From assembly GCA_964587155.1 (NCBI GenBank), contig CAZPKF010000010.1:24103-88102 (forward strand): a DNA stretch of 64,000 nucleotides. Reading direction: 5' to 3'. Below the pieces are notes generated by a model, which was given only the letters and a program-made list of their open reading frames with translations, was not told the origin of the DNA and searched no databases. The position numbers and the translations under genes were made by a program. Origin of the DNA: Hallerella sp964587155 (GTDB lineage Bacteria > Fibrobacterota > Fibrobacteria > Fibrobacterales > Fibrobacteraceae). Below are positions 17,010 through 25,579 of the stretch, piece by piece; position 1 is the first letter of the stretch, and every line of letters begins with the position of its first letter.

Positions 17010-18018
17010 GTGCTAAAACTAAGATTTTCCGTGCGAAACTGGACACCAAATTTCGGGAAAGTTCCTGTTTGGAAACCCACAAGCCCGGAATTTTTTCCCG
17101 AGACTTCACTTCGACGCACAAAACGCGACAGCGGATTTTATAACGCGTGATGGAATGCTCCACCGTTCCCACAAATTCAAAGCGGTTCCTTTCTTCGGGA
17201 GAAATCAGATCTTCTGCCTGAGCGGGAAAAACCTCGCGGAATGCGCTAGCACATTCAAACAACGGGAACATCGGCTGATTTTTGAAAAAGGGAGAATCCG
17301 GCGAGTTCCGCAACAAAAAATTTTCCATTTCATCGCAGACGACAAGAGCGAATCCCGTCCAAGATTCATACTGGATTTTTTTCCGAGGCGGAAATTCACC
17401 CGTCCGATTGTCGATAAAGGCTCCGCAAATCGACCGGATGGGACACGCTCCACAAGCGGGATTTGTCTTTTTGCAAACCGTCCTTCCCAATTCCATCAGC
17501 GCTTCGTTGGTAAGGAACGCCTGGCCGACATTCGCCCATTTAGCCGCTTCTTCCCAATAAACATTCCTTTCCGCTTTTCCGTTCGAGGGCAAAAAATTCC
17601 ACTTGCGAATCCGCGAAAAGATGCGGACCAGGTTTCCGTCCAAGATAGGTTCTCCCCGGTGAAATGCAAAGCTTAAAATGGCACCCGCCGTATAATCCCC
17701 AATACCGGGAAGAGCCAAAAGTTCTTTCCGCGTCGTCGGAAACTTGCCGCCATTCTGCGCAATTTTCTGCGCCGCCTTGTGAAGGTTTCGCGCTCGGCTG
17801 TAATAGCCCAATCCCTGCCAGTGCAACAGAACATCTTCTTCTTTGGCTGCTGCAAGGGCCTTTACCGTTGGGAAATCTTCCATCCATTTTCGGAACGCTT
17901 CCCGAATTGCGGAGACTTGCGTTTGCTGCAACATCGTTTCACTGATCCAAACCGCATAGGGGTCACGCTTTTCGAACAAATCGGCGGGACGCCAGGGGAA
18001 TTCCGCCCGGTTTTTCAA
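16999..18018 (-). CDS. mutY: A/G-specific adenine DNA glycosylase MutY
   Basis: MutY removes adenine mispaired with 8-oxoguanine. Visible parts: the SETMLQQTQV motif with the catalytic Glu, a helix-hairpin-helix LPGIGDYTAGAI, the catalytic Asp in ILDGNL, a [4Fe-4S] loop with C-x6-C-x2-C-x5-C spacing, and a C-terminal MutT-like domain. The listed start is TTG, yet the codons immediately upstream (reading Ser-Leu-Cys-Arg-Trp-Phe) fit the family's conserved N-terminus, so the true start probably lies inside the glycosyltransferase 3' end, although I see no ATG, GTG or TTG for it there. It overlaps the CoA-transferase start. Confidence 0.92.
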   Translation of the reverse strand: MKNRAEFPWRPADLFEKRDPYAVWISETMLQQTQVSAIREAFRKWMEDFPTVKALAAAKEEDVLLHWQGLGYYSRARNLHKAAQKIAQNGGKFPTTRKELLALPGIGDYTAGAILSFAFHRGEPILDGNLVRIFSRIRKWNFLPSNGKAERNVYWEEAAKWANVGQAFLTNEALMELGRTVCKKTNPACGACPIRSICGAFIDNRTGEFPPRKKIQYESWTGFALVVCDEMENFLLRNSPDSPFFKNQPMFPLFECASAFREVFPAQAEDLISPEERNRFEFVGTVEHSITRYKIRCRVLCVEVKSREKIPGLWVSKQELSRNLVSSFARKILVLAHDF

Positions 18019-18037
18019 AAACCAGCGGCAAAGAGAC

Positions 18038-19444
18038 TCATTTGCTGCAGTAAGCGTCGTGATAAACCTTCCGATAAAATTCCCACTGAGCGGCGGCAGC
18101 CTTTTCTAGTGTATAATCCTTGCTGCGCTTGTAAGCGTTTTCGCGGAGCTCCGCATAAGCCTTTTCGTCTTTTCGGATTTTCACACATTCTTCGATTTGC
18201 CGTAGCCAGGCTTTTGAATTGTCGCTTTGGAGAATGTAACCGCATCCCTTTTCAAAGACAATATCTTGGGGTCCGCCCTTATCGCTGACAATGGCAGGCG
18301 TTCCCGATGCAAGGGATTCCACGACGACGTTTCCAAACGTATCCGTCGTACTGGGGAACAAGAGAAAGTCCGCGTCCGCATAAAGCCCCGCCAATGTTTC
18401 GCCGCCCTGGACTCCCGCAAAATGGACTTCCGGCGCATCGGAAAATTCCCGTTTCAATTCATCGAGATACCACCCATCTCCCACAAACATCAATTCCGCG
18501 TCATCGTGGGATTTACGAAATTCCATCCACAGCGTTTTGAGGAGCGGCAAATTCTTTTCTTTGGATATCCGTCCCACATAAACGAACCGGACTTTTCCCT
18601 TTTGGTCCGAAAAGCGTTCCCAAGTTCCTTTTCCGCGGAATTCCGGTCCAAAACTGTCGAGCGGGATTCCCCGCCGGATAATTTCAATTTTGTCCAAAGG
18701 CACTTTGATGTCGCGGTACAAAATGTCGCGATAATCCTTGCACGGGCTGATTACCGGGCGCGAAAAACCGTAAAAAACTTGCATCAGCCAAAGAACATAG
18801 CGGTGCATCCACTTCGCTTTGACAAGAGTCTGCGCATAGGTGGGAACATCGGTGCGGTAATGGCTAATGACTTTGATGCCTGCAATTTTTGCGCAGAAGG
18901 CAACGGTCCAAGCTCCGGGGCTAGGCGTTTCCAATTCGACGATATCGACCGGATAACGCTTGAGCAGCCGCAAAATGGGACGGATATGGGGAATGGCCAA
19001 TTCACTGTTGGAATACCCCAGCTGTTCCATGCTGAATATGCGGGGAAGGAGAATCACATAGCCGTTTTCCACGACACCGCGCGGACGCGTATTGAACGCG
19101 CTTCCGACGAGGGCCGCCTTGTAACCGTGACCGCGCATGTACGAAATCACATGGCGCAAATTGTTCGCAATGCCGTTGACTTCGTCTAAATTATCGGAAT
19201 AAAACGCCACGGCAATATCTTGGGGGGAATGTTCCGAACGTTTCTTTTTGAGATAGGCGCGGAGCTTCAACAAGCGGGGAATATTTTTAAATACTTGCCA
19301 AAAGACTATAGGCGGAATCATGCACGTGCGGATGTTTCCCGGTGGCTGGTGCCGAAAAGAAAATATCGGGGGGAAAACACTGGTAACGACACGTCCAAAA
19401 ATAGACGGACGGGAATCGTACGGATTTGAGTTTTCATTTGGCAT
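18038..19444 (-). CDS. GT4-family glycosyltransferase
   Basis: 468 residues. The C-terminal half has the GT-B donor site: VGRISKEKNL, a GDG-containing strand, then FPSTTDTFGNVVVESLASGTP with the paired acidic residues that bind the nucleotide sugar. The N-terminal half carries an HYRTDVPTYA segment, as seen in mannosyl/glucosyl transferases acting on diacylglycerol or phosphatidylinositol. It probably glycosylates a membrane lipid or polysaccharide precursor. It heads the mutY/scpC run with a 19-base gap to the annotated mutY start. The ribosome site before 19444 is weak, and a Met at codon 42 is an alternative start. Confidence 0.88.
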   Translation of the reverse strand: MPNENSNPYDSRPSIFGRVVTSVFPPIFSFRHQPPGNIRTCMIPPIVFWQVFKNIPRLLKLRAYLKKKRSEHSPQDIAVAFYSDNLDEVNGIANNLRHVISYMRGHGYKAALVGSAFNTRPRGVVENGYVILLPRIFSMEQLGYSNSELAIPHIRPILRLLKRYPVDIVELETPSPGAWTVAFCAKIAGIKVISHYRTDVPTYAQTLVKAKWMHRYVLWLMQVFYGFSRPVISPCKDYRDILYRDIKVPLDKIEIIRRGIPLDSFGPEFRGKGTWERFSDQKGKVRFVYVGRISKEKNLPLLKTLWMEFRKSHDDAELMFVGDGWYLDELKREFSDAPEVHFAGVQGGETLAGLYADADFLLFPSTTDTFGNVVVESLASGTPAIVSDKGGPQDIVFEKGCGYILQSDNSKAWLRQIEECVKIRKDEKAYAELRENAYKRSKDYTLEKAAAAQWEFYRKVYHDAYCSK

Positions 19445-19525
19445 TGTAGGAAATATATTTAAAATTTAACCCCTGCGCAGGGCGTTCTGGCAATAGATTC
19501 CAAATGAAAGCTCGAATTTTGAAAA

Positions 19526-19546
19526 GCGTATGCCAACCGCATACGC
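19526..19546 (-). terminator. Terminator after the GH11 xylanase gene
   Basis: An 8-bp perfect inverted repeat (GCGTATGC / GCATACGC, five-base loop) lies about 17 bases past the xylanase stop and runs into TTTT on the minus strand. Confidence 0.65.
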
Positions 19547-19562
19547 AAAATTCCCAAAAACA

Positions 19563-21089
19563 TCAATGTGCGATTTTTACTTTCTGAAACGCACCGCCAA
19601 TTTGAACTAGGAAAACTCCTGACCGGGCAAACTTTTGCCCTATCGCCTGCTGCAAGTTTCCATTTTCAACACGGACCATTCCCAAAAAGCGTCCTTGCAA
19701 GTCAAAAACTTGAGCATTTCCCCGGAAACTTCGAAGATTCAACACACCCGCAATCGGCGTTTCGCCTTCTTTGGCAAACGAAATGTAGTCCACATTCGTA
19801 TAAGAATCGTCAAATGTAATCCGCAAAATATGTTCCCCGGAAGAAATCGATTCCGTCAGTCCGTTGATTTCACTGTAAGTGTTCCAATCGTCTTCTGTGT
19901 TGGGAACGGTCACTTTGGCAATTTCCACTCCATCCAATGTCAACGTCACACTCGTTGGCTGGGCGTTCCCAGTTGATGCAGCAAGCGTATAAGCATAAAT
20001 TCCTTCGGAATGGACGTTCACCGTGTATTCGAGCCATTCTCCGGCAATCGTGTAACCGATGCCGTAACCATCATTTCCAACGCCCACAATGTCAACGCCA
20101 TCGTTCCGGTATTCTCCGCCCTCGTTTTCTGCGTCTGAATCCGAATAAGCGACACCCTGACCGCCGTAATCGTAATTTTCAAATTCAATCTTTCCCGGAA
20201 TCGAATGGCTGCTGTAAGCGCTACGCTGAACAGATGCGCTGGAGTTCAAAGTCGCCGCCGAACTCGAACTGGATTCCTGTGCGCTGGAAGTCCCCGAATT
20301 AGAAGACATTCCTGAAGGAGAACCGTCCGAAGTCACCGCCACATAGCTGTAATCGATGCTCCCCGTTGCGTTTCCGCCTGCTTCCGCCAACAATTTGACT
20401 TCATACATTTTTCCCATTTTCAACGTGACACCGCCGTCTCCTTTTTGCCCATAAAAAAGCTCGTTCCACTTTTTGAAGTGCGCCGAAATGTCGATATGAC
20501 CGCATTGTCTGGCATTCCGCCGCACACTGAAAAATTGTGGGAATGTCGACGTTCCCGAAATCGAAGGCTGATTGACTCGCGTATAGGTATAGATGTCATA
20601 CGTATCGCCGTCAACAGTCAATTCGCCCATTTTTGTTCCCAAATAAGCGGGGCTGGGTTTACTGAACCAGTCGTCGACAATGTAATACTCCACTTCAGGA
20701 TCTTTAGTCCAACCGTAAACTCCGATATAACCGTAGCCCGCCGTACCCGATTTGGTATAACTGTAATCCGCCGTGAAATAACCGATTTGGTCGTGCGTTT
20801 GCGTGCTATTGTATTTAAGACCGACGCGCGCCAAAAAATCATCCGTTCCACTCCATTTGGCAGAAAAAGTTCCATTCGAATAATACGTCATGGAATTGTT
20901 TCCACCCTGATACCAAATTTCATAATTATACGGCGTTCCCGAAATATCCGCACTGGCATAACTCGAAGTCAGAGTCGTTCCACTCCCCGGATGCCCCATG
21001 GAATCCTTGCAGGGATCCGCGGCAAATGCATTTACAGCAAACGCTCCGGCAACCGGAAGCCAGAGCATTTTAGAAACTTTCCAATCCAT
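19563..21089 (-). CDS. Secreted GH11 endo-1,4-beta-xylanase with CBM6 and C-terminal sorting-like domain
   Basis: The start at 21089 is chosen over an open frame to 21113 because AGGAGG lies five bases before it. Order in 508 residues: signal peptide (about 1-23), GH11 catalytic domain (about 35-252) with nucleophile Glu134 in PEVEYYIVDDW and acid/base Glu236, a Ser-rich linker (about 257-297), a CBM6-type beta-sandwich (about 298-432), and a ~60-residue C-terminal domain with a FDLQGR motif. It cuts xylan backbones outside the cell; the CBM targets it to plant wall. The C-terminal domain recurs in the two genes upstream. Confidence 0.95.
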   Translation of the reverse strand: MDWKVSKMLWLPVAGAFAVNAFAADPCKDSMGHPGSGTTLTSSYASADISGTPYNYEIWYQGGNNSMTYYSNGTFSAKWSGTDDFLARVGLKYNSTQTHDQIGYFTADYSYTKSGTAGYGYIGVYGWTKDPEVEYYIVDDWFSKPSPAYLGTKMGELTVDGDTYDIYTYTRVNQPSISGTSTFPQFFSVRRNARQCGHIDISAHFKKWNELFYGQKGDGGVTLKMGKMYEVKLLAEAGGNATGSIDYSYVAVTSDGSPSGMSSNSGTSSAQESSSSSAATLNSSASVQRSAYSSHSIPGKIEFENYDYGGQGVAYSDSDAENEGGEYRNDGVDIVGVGNDGYGIGYTIAGEWLEYTVNVHSEGIYAYTLAASTGNAQPTSVTLTLDGVEIAKVTVPNTEDDWNTYSEINGLTESISSGEHILRITFDDSYTNVDYISFAKEGETPIAGVLNLRSFRGNAQVFDLQGRFLGMVRVENGNLQQAIGQKFARSGVFLVQIGGAFQKVKIAH

Positions 21090-21149
21090 AAATCCTCCTA
21101 TCGATTTAGACAAGGAGAATTTAGATTCCGGGTTTGGGAGACAGCCTCT

Positions 21150-21183
21150 TTGTAAACTTTTATATGTTGTAGTGATTTACAAC
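21150..21183. promoter_or_regulatory. Nested inverted repeats between GH5 and GH11 genes
   Basis: TTGTAAA (21150-21156) is mirrored by TTTACAA (21176-21182), and inside it GTTGTA (21166-21171) is mirrored by TACAAC (21178-21183). Read on the minus strand, a TATAAA lies between the arms, about 70 bases before the xylanase start. An operator over the xylanase promoter is plausible; a hairpin is the alternative. Confidence 0.4.
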
Positions 21184-21195
21184 ACCGACGAGATG

Positions 21196-22533
21196 TCAAC
21201 GGACACGGAATGCGCGGACAACCGTTTCAGAGCCTTTTTGCGCTTGGAATACATAACGTCCAGGAATGAGAGACTCTAACGACAGCGTCGAAACATTGTC
21301 ATTTCGGAGCAATTGACGACCCTGCATATCGTAAATGCCCACTTTCGCCTGGCCGCCGGTCACATTCAGCATTTTCCCATGCACTTCCACATTCCAGCTC
21401 TGCGGCTGCATCCCGGGAAAAATGGCAGAAGACGTGTCAATTGGGTCAACAGGAACAATAGGTTTTACATCTGAACAAGCGGTATATGTCGTGGGGTTTG
21501 TCGCCAAAAATCCTTTGACCATATTTCCAGAAGTCGAATATTGCAAATTCGAAGCCGTTGCCCAACTTGAAAACGCGGCAGTTCCCTCTTCAATTTTAGA
21601 CGCACTCCAGTTCGCCCACGAAAGCTTGTGTTGGTTCAAATAATCTTGCCAGCTCTGGTTACGGCTTTGGTCGGGATATCCATTCCCATCCGCATCGCCT
21701 GTACCCCATTCGGAAACAAACAGGGAAAGCCCGGCTTTCATCGCCGACAGTCCATTTTCGCCTTCACAGGCTCCACCCCAATTGTAAAAGCCCGACCAGC
21801 AATGGGAATTGGCGTAATAATGCAGCGTATAAGCGGTATTTTTTTGGGGATCGGTCACTTCATTGTTAATGGCCATTTGGGGATTTTGGTCCCATTTAGG
21901 GTTCCCCACAAGAATCAAATTGTCGGAGTACTTGCGGATTTCGCCGATGATTTCATTGGCATAATTTTTGACCGTATTCCACTCGACATCCATCGGTTCA
22001 TTGTATACTTCGAAAATGACGTTGTCGTATTGGCCATAAGCTTGCGCCATTTCCGCGAAGAATCCCTTTGCGCTTGCCGTTTGTGTGTGTGCTTCATGGG
22101 AATGCCAGTCGATAATGACGTAAATATCATTTTTGATGGCAGCTTCGACAACGGTCCGGACAAGCCTTTTCTGATTTTCGGCATCGACTTGGTAACCTTT
22201 ATAGGGTCCCGACCAGTCTTCTGTCCCTGTCGCCATGGCCGCCCGGATAATCTGGATTTTCATGCTGCTGACCATGGAAGAAATCGCCTGTTCCGTCCAA
22301 AAATCCGTCGCATCGCTCAAAAGGCTCCAATAAAGGCTCATGCCGCGGACCTGCACTTCGGCTCCATCTTTAACCCCTTGACAAGAACCGTAAATGCGCC
22401 CGTAACCACTTGAATTTTTCCCCGTAATCAGCTCCCCATAAGCGCTGACAGGCCCAACGCGAGTCGGTTGAATTGCTCCGGCAAAGGAAAGGGCGGAGCA
22501 AAGGGCAATGGAAGACAGAATCATTTTTTTCAT
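21196..22533 (-). CDS. Secreted GH5 cellulase (endoglucanase)
   Basis: 445 residues: signal peptide (about 1-20), GH5 (beta/alpha)8 domain (about 25-345) and a C-terminal domain (about 385-445) with a YDMQGR motif. The catalytic pair is visible: Glu179 in the YNEP motif (acid/base) and Glu275 in VSEWG (nucleophile); an HYY motif lies at about 238-240. The layout fits subfamily 2 endoglucanases. GAGG lies five bases before the ATG. There is no CBM, so targeting may rely on the C-terminal domain. Same strand and neighbourhood as the xylanase and the cadherin-like protein; each seems separately transcribed. Confidence 0.95.
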   Translation of the reverse strand: MKKMILSSIALCSALSFAGAIQPTRVGPVSAYGELITGKNSSGYGRIYGSCQGVKDGAEVQVRGMSLYWSLLSDATDFWTEQAISSMVSSMKIQIIRAAMATGTEDWSGPYKGYQVDAENQKRLVRTVVEAAIKNDIYVIIDWHSHEAHTQTASAKGFFAEMAQAYGQYDNVIFEVYNEPMDVEWNTVKNYANEIIGEIRKYSDNLILVGNPKWDQNPQMAINNEVTDPQKNTAYTLHYYANSHCWSGFYNWGGACEGENGLSAMKAGLSLFVSEWGTGDADGNGYPDQSRNQSWQDYLNQHKLSWANWSASKIEEGTAAFSSWATASNLQYSTSGNMVKGFLATNPTTYTACSDVKPIVPVDPIDTSSAIFPGMQPQSWNVEVHGKMLNVTGGQAKVGIYDMQGRQLLRNDNVSTLSLESLIPGRYVFQAQKGSETVVRAFRVR

Positions 22534-22631
22534 AACTACCTCGTCTTAAAAATAATACTCCTTTTTCACAAAAGACAATTTTTACGGGAAATCCGTGCAC
22601 AAGAGAAACCAAAACGTTTAAAATAAGAAAA

Positions 22632-22654
22632 AGCCATGAAAAAAATTCACGGCT
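22632..22654 (-). terminator. Terminator after the cadherin-like gene
   Basis: AGCCGTGAA / TTCATGGCT with one mismatch and a five-base T-rich loop, followed by TTTTTCTT on the minus strand, about 23 bases past the stop of the cadherin-like gene. Confidence 0.7.
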
Positions 22655-22676
22655 CAAAAATTTTGAAAAGTTGAAT

Positions 22677-25319
22677 TTAACGAAGCGTTTCCGAATTGAG
22701 AATCCACAGCGAACGATTCAAGCGGAGAATCGTTTTGCCCGCAGCCCGCGTCGATTCGCGGCGCACATCCGCTTCAGAAACGGGAAGATTTCCCTGCCAC
22801 AGCAAATGCCCGTTCAAATCATAGAGTTTTGCCGTTCCGCGAGTTCCCAAAATCGCCTGTTGCCACCGGAGCTGTTTTGCCGCCATTTTCGGGACAAATC
22901 CGATAGTTCCTCCTACATCGAGATAGATGAGCGCCGTCACATCGGTTTCGCTGGGATCCGTCGCTGTGACGCGAATCACATACAAGCCCGGAGCTACCGC
23001 AGCCGAATCTTCTGCTGGCATGATGGTCAACAGGGAACCGTCAATCTTTGCGGCAAAGAGTTTGTTCACATTTACAAGCGCATACGTCAATGAATCGCCA
23101 TCCGGATCCATGAAAACAGAATCCAAATCGACTTCCACTTTGAATCCCACCGTATCGACGACGAGAGTATCTTGGCGTTTCAACGCCACCGGTTTATCAT
23201 TGACCGGTTCCAAGAGCACATGAATTCGGAAACTGGCTGAGCCGGAGATGCTATCTGTCGCGGTCACTGTCACATAGGCATCCCCCGTGGAATCCTTTAC
23301 CGCTTTAATCGAAAGGACTCCCGCAGCCGAAAGCGAAGGATTCAGTTTGCCATCATCGCTTTTGACGTTCAAATAAATTTTATCCTTGTCCGGATCAGTA
23401 AACCATCCACTTGTGACTTTGGCCGTGAACAAAATCGTCGACGTGAAATCTTCTTTCCGGACAAAAGTATCCACAGAAACTGTATCGAATGCGACAACGG
23501 GCGGATCGTTCATGTCCAAAACATCCAAATGGACAGTCGCCTCATTGGAAGTCTCTCCGCTCGGATTGGTAATATAATAGGTGAACGTATCCGCTCCAAC
23601 GTAATCCGCTTTGGGCGTATAAGTGAAAGAGCCGTCTACATTCAAAACAACCGTCCCATTTTTTGCACCGGTTTTCAAATACGCTTTCAATGTCACCGTT
23701 GAATCATCCGGATTTTTATCATTTTTCAAAACGCCAGAAACGGCAGGAATCGTAACAACGCTGTCTTCGAACATGTCGTAAGAGTCGTCAAACGCCTTGG
23801 GAGCATCTTTTGTCGGCGTGATTGTCACCGGGAACACCACTTTGGCTGTATCCGACGCATCGGCGGCAAAAAGAGTCACGTAAGCCGTTCCATTCGCATC
23901 ATCCACAGATTCAAAGAGTATGTAATACTTGTTTCCAATGGTTTGCACCGAAGCTTTGATGCGGGAATCACCATAAGCGCCGATGACTAGTTTGTCGCCG
24001 TCCACATCGCTGAATAAAATTTCCGATTCTGTAAAAGAAACGTTCTTTTCCCCAAAATCCTCTTCGTATACCAAATTTTTGATTACCGAAGAATCCTTCA
24101 CGTCTACCGTAGGCGCATCGTTTACGCAAAGGACAGAAAGAGTCACTGTCGCCGGGTCGCTGACTCTATCCGTGGCATCGGTCAAAACGTATATCCACGT
24201 ATCGGTTCCACAGAAATTCGCTACGGGCTCATATTGGAAAGAACCGTTTGAGGCATCCAACACGAGCTTTCCATGCGACGTGGACTCGATCAATTTCATA
24301 GAGAACAAATCCCCGTCGACATCAAAATCGTTAACAAGAACGCCTTTCTGGAATTCCACATTCAACACGCTGTCTTCTTTTACAGAATAAAAATCATTCA
24401 CGGCTGTTGGGGGATTTTCAGAATCCTTCACTGTCACAGAAAGGGCATAAGAAACCGTGTCTTTGCCGTCATTCGCTTTGATTTGGACAGAAGCCTGACC
24501 GTCTTTGTTTGCCGCTGGAACAAAACGGAGAGTGTCTTTCAAAGAAAACTTGGAACCGGAATTGACAAGGGAGAGATATTGCGTTTCAAAGATTTTCACG
24601 GAAATTTCCAAATCGTCGCCGTCATCGTCATAAAAGACTTTGGAAAGCACCAGTTTGAGCGTATCCGTTTCGTTCAAACTTGCATCCAACGGATTTTTAC
24701 TCGCATAAGGTTCTTGCACAACAGGAGCGAACGTGACACAGCCATCGCCCAGGATAATCGAGGAAAGCGTAAGCGTGTTCGTCGTCCCATATTGGTTGAC
24801 CATTGTATTTTTATAACCGAACTGGATACCCGTCTGCTTGTTGGCATTCCAAGCTACCGTAGAAGTCGACTCCCAGTCTTGCGTTAAGCCATTGAAAGAC
24901 ACAAAGACTTTTTTGAACGTTGACGATGATTCCAGCAAGGTGCCGTAATAATTATCATCGCTGATCGTCGATTGTTTAAAATCCATGCGGACAGGCGCAT
25001 CCGCTTTGTAAATCAAGCAGACTCCCTTATAAGAAGAAAGCGAAACCGGCACATCTTTATAAGCAGCATCCTGCTCCCAGCCAAAGCCATACCCAGATCC
25101 ATTAGAACCCGTTTTGGACGCAGAAAAATCAATGACTTTATACGAACCAATCACGTTCGTATCAATAGTCGCCCCTGTTCCATACTTATAAGAATACCAA
25201 TAGGCCGGAGCCTTTCCCCCATCGCCTTTGGCGGCTGTCCAAACGGTATCGGTGGCGGCAACGGCGGTTCCCATTCCAAGTCCCATCAACAAGGCTAGCT
25301 TTAGAAACGCTTTTTTCAT
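22677..25319 (-). CDS. Large secreted cadherin/Ig-like multidomain protein with jelly-roll N-domain
   Basis: The start at 25319 gives a signal peptide and has AGGAG 7 bases upstream. The ~880 residues comprise: a signal peptide (1-22); a ~190-residue beta-rich domain with many Tyr/Trp, resembling carbohydrate-binding jelly rolls of CBM11/CIA30 type; then about six beta-sandwich repeats, each carrying Asp-rich Ca2+-binding motifs such as DDDGDD, DVDGD and DPDGD, and Asn-Asp-x-Pro links between units, typical of cadherin-like/VCBS tandem domains; and a C-terminal domain with a YDLNGH motif shared with the two neighbouring glycoside hydrolases. No catalytic domain is seen. An adhesin or scaffold for plant polysaccharide is inferred. 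Confidence 0.85.
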   Translation of the reverse strand: MKKAFLKLALLMGLGMGTAVAATDTVWTAAKGDGGKAPAYWYSYKYGTGATIDTNVIGSYKVIDFSASKTGSNGSGYGFGWEQDAAYKDVPVSLSSYKGVCLIYKADAPVRMDFKQSTISDDNYYGTLLESSSTFKKVFVSFNGLTQDWESTSTVAWNANKQTGIQFGYKNTMVNQYGTTNTLTLSSIILGDGCVTFAPVVQEPYASKNPLDASLNETDTLKLVLSKVFYDDDGDDLEISVKIFETQYLSLVNSGSKFSLKDTLRFVPAANKDGQASVQIKANDGKDTVSYALSVTVKDSENPPTAVNDFYSVKEDSVLNVEFQKGVLVNDFDVDGDLFSMKLIESTSHGKLVLDASNGSFQYEPVANFCGTDTWIYVLTDATDRVSDPATVTLSVLCVNDAPTVDVKDSSVIKNLVYEEDFGEKNVSFTESEILFSDVDGDKLVIGAYGDSRIKASVQTIGNKYYILFESVDDANGTAYVTLFAADASDTAKVVFPVTITPTKDAPKAFDDSYDMFEDSVVTIPAVSGVLKNDKNPDDSTVTLKAYLKTGAKNGTVVLNVDGSFTYTPKADYVGADTFTYYITNPSGETSNEATVHLDVLDMNDPPVVAFDTVSVDTFVRKEDFTSTILFTAKVTSGWFTDPDKDKIYLNVKSDDGKLNPSLSAAGVLSIKAVKDSTGDAYVTVTATDSISGSASFRIHVLLEPVNDKPVALKRQDTLVVDTVGFKVEVDLDSVFMDPDGDSLTYALVNVNKLFAAKIDGSLLTIMPAEDSAAVAPGLYVIRVTATDPSETDVTALIYLDVGGTIGFVPKMAAKQLRWQQAILGTRGTAKLYDLNGHLLWQGNLPVSEADVRRESTRAAGKTILRLNRSLWILNSETLR

Positions 25320-25347
25320 CACAGTCTCCTTTTTACAATTCCCCACA

Positions 25348-25376
25348 ATTGTAGCAAAAGATATGCTTTTTTACAA
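25348..25376 (-). promoter_or_regulatory. Promoter of the cadherin-like gene
   Basis: On the minus strand TTGTAA (25371-25376) and TACAAT (25348-25353) are separated by exactly 17 bases, about 29 bases before the start codon: a near-consensus sigma-70 promoter. Confidence 0.65.
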
Positions 25377-25381
25377 GATAC

Positions 25382-25579
25382 TTACTCCCAAATATCTCCA
25401 GGCAATCTGGATATGTCCCGAAAGTCGAGCTTTTGGGGTGCGGGGTCAGAAACCGGGCAAATTTTGGCAAGAGGCTTCCCCGCCCTTTCTACGACAAAGA
25501 CTTCGCCTTTCAATGCGACCTGGTTCAGCAAATCGCCAAAGCCTTTGCGCGCTTCCATCGCCGAAATAATTTTCGCCAT
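25382..25579 (-). CDS. Phd/YefM-family antitoxin-like protein, no toxin partner
   Basis: 65 residues that match the N-terminal DNA-binding fold of Phd/YefM antitoxins (Met-Ala-Lys-Ile-Ile, then the EARKGFGDLLN helix, then a V-x-R-x-G-K-P-x-A hairpin). The C-terminal toxin-wrapping segment is short. In a normal module a Doc, YoeB or VapC toxin gene follows, but only 62 bases separate it from the next gene, which is unrelated. Its ATG overlaps the stop of the OmpA-family gene by one base (TAATG), so it is translated with that gene. It may be a solitary regulator or a leftover half-module. Confidence 0.75.
   Translation of the reverse strand: MAKIISAMEARKGFGDLLNQVALKGEVFVVERAGKPLAKICPVSDPAPQKLDFRDISRLPGDIWE

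Noticed and set aside
22677..25319. A dockerin/cohesin scaffold
   Set aside because: The Asp-rich motifs fit Ca2+ sites between cadherin-like units, not the paired 22-residue dockerin repeats.
25320..25381. A toxin gene partner for the Phd-type antitoxin
   Set aside because: Only 62 bases remain before the next start, filled by that gene's promoter and ribosome site.
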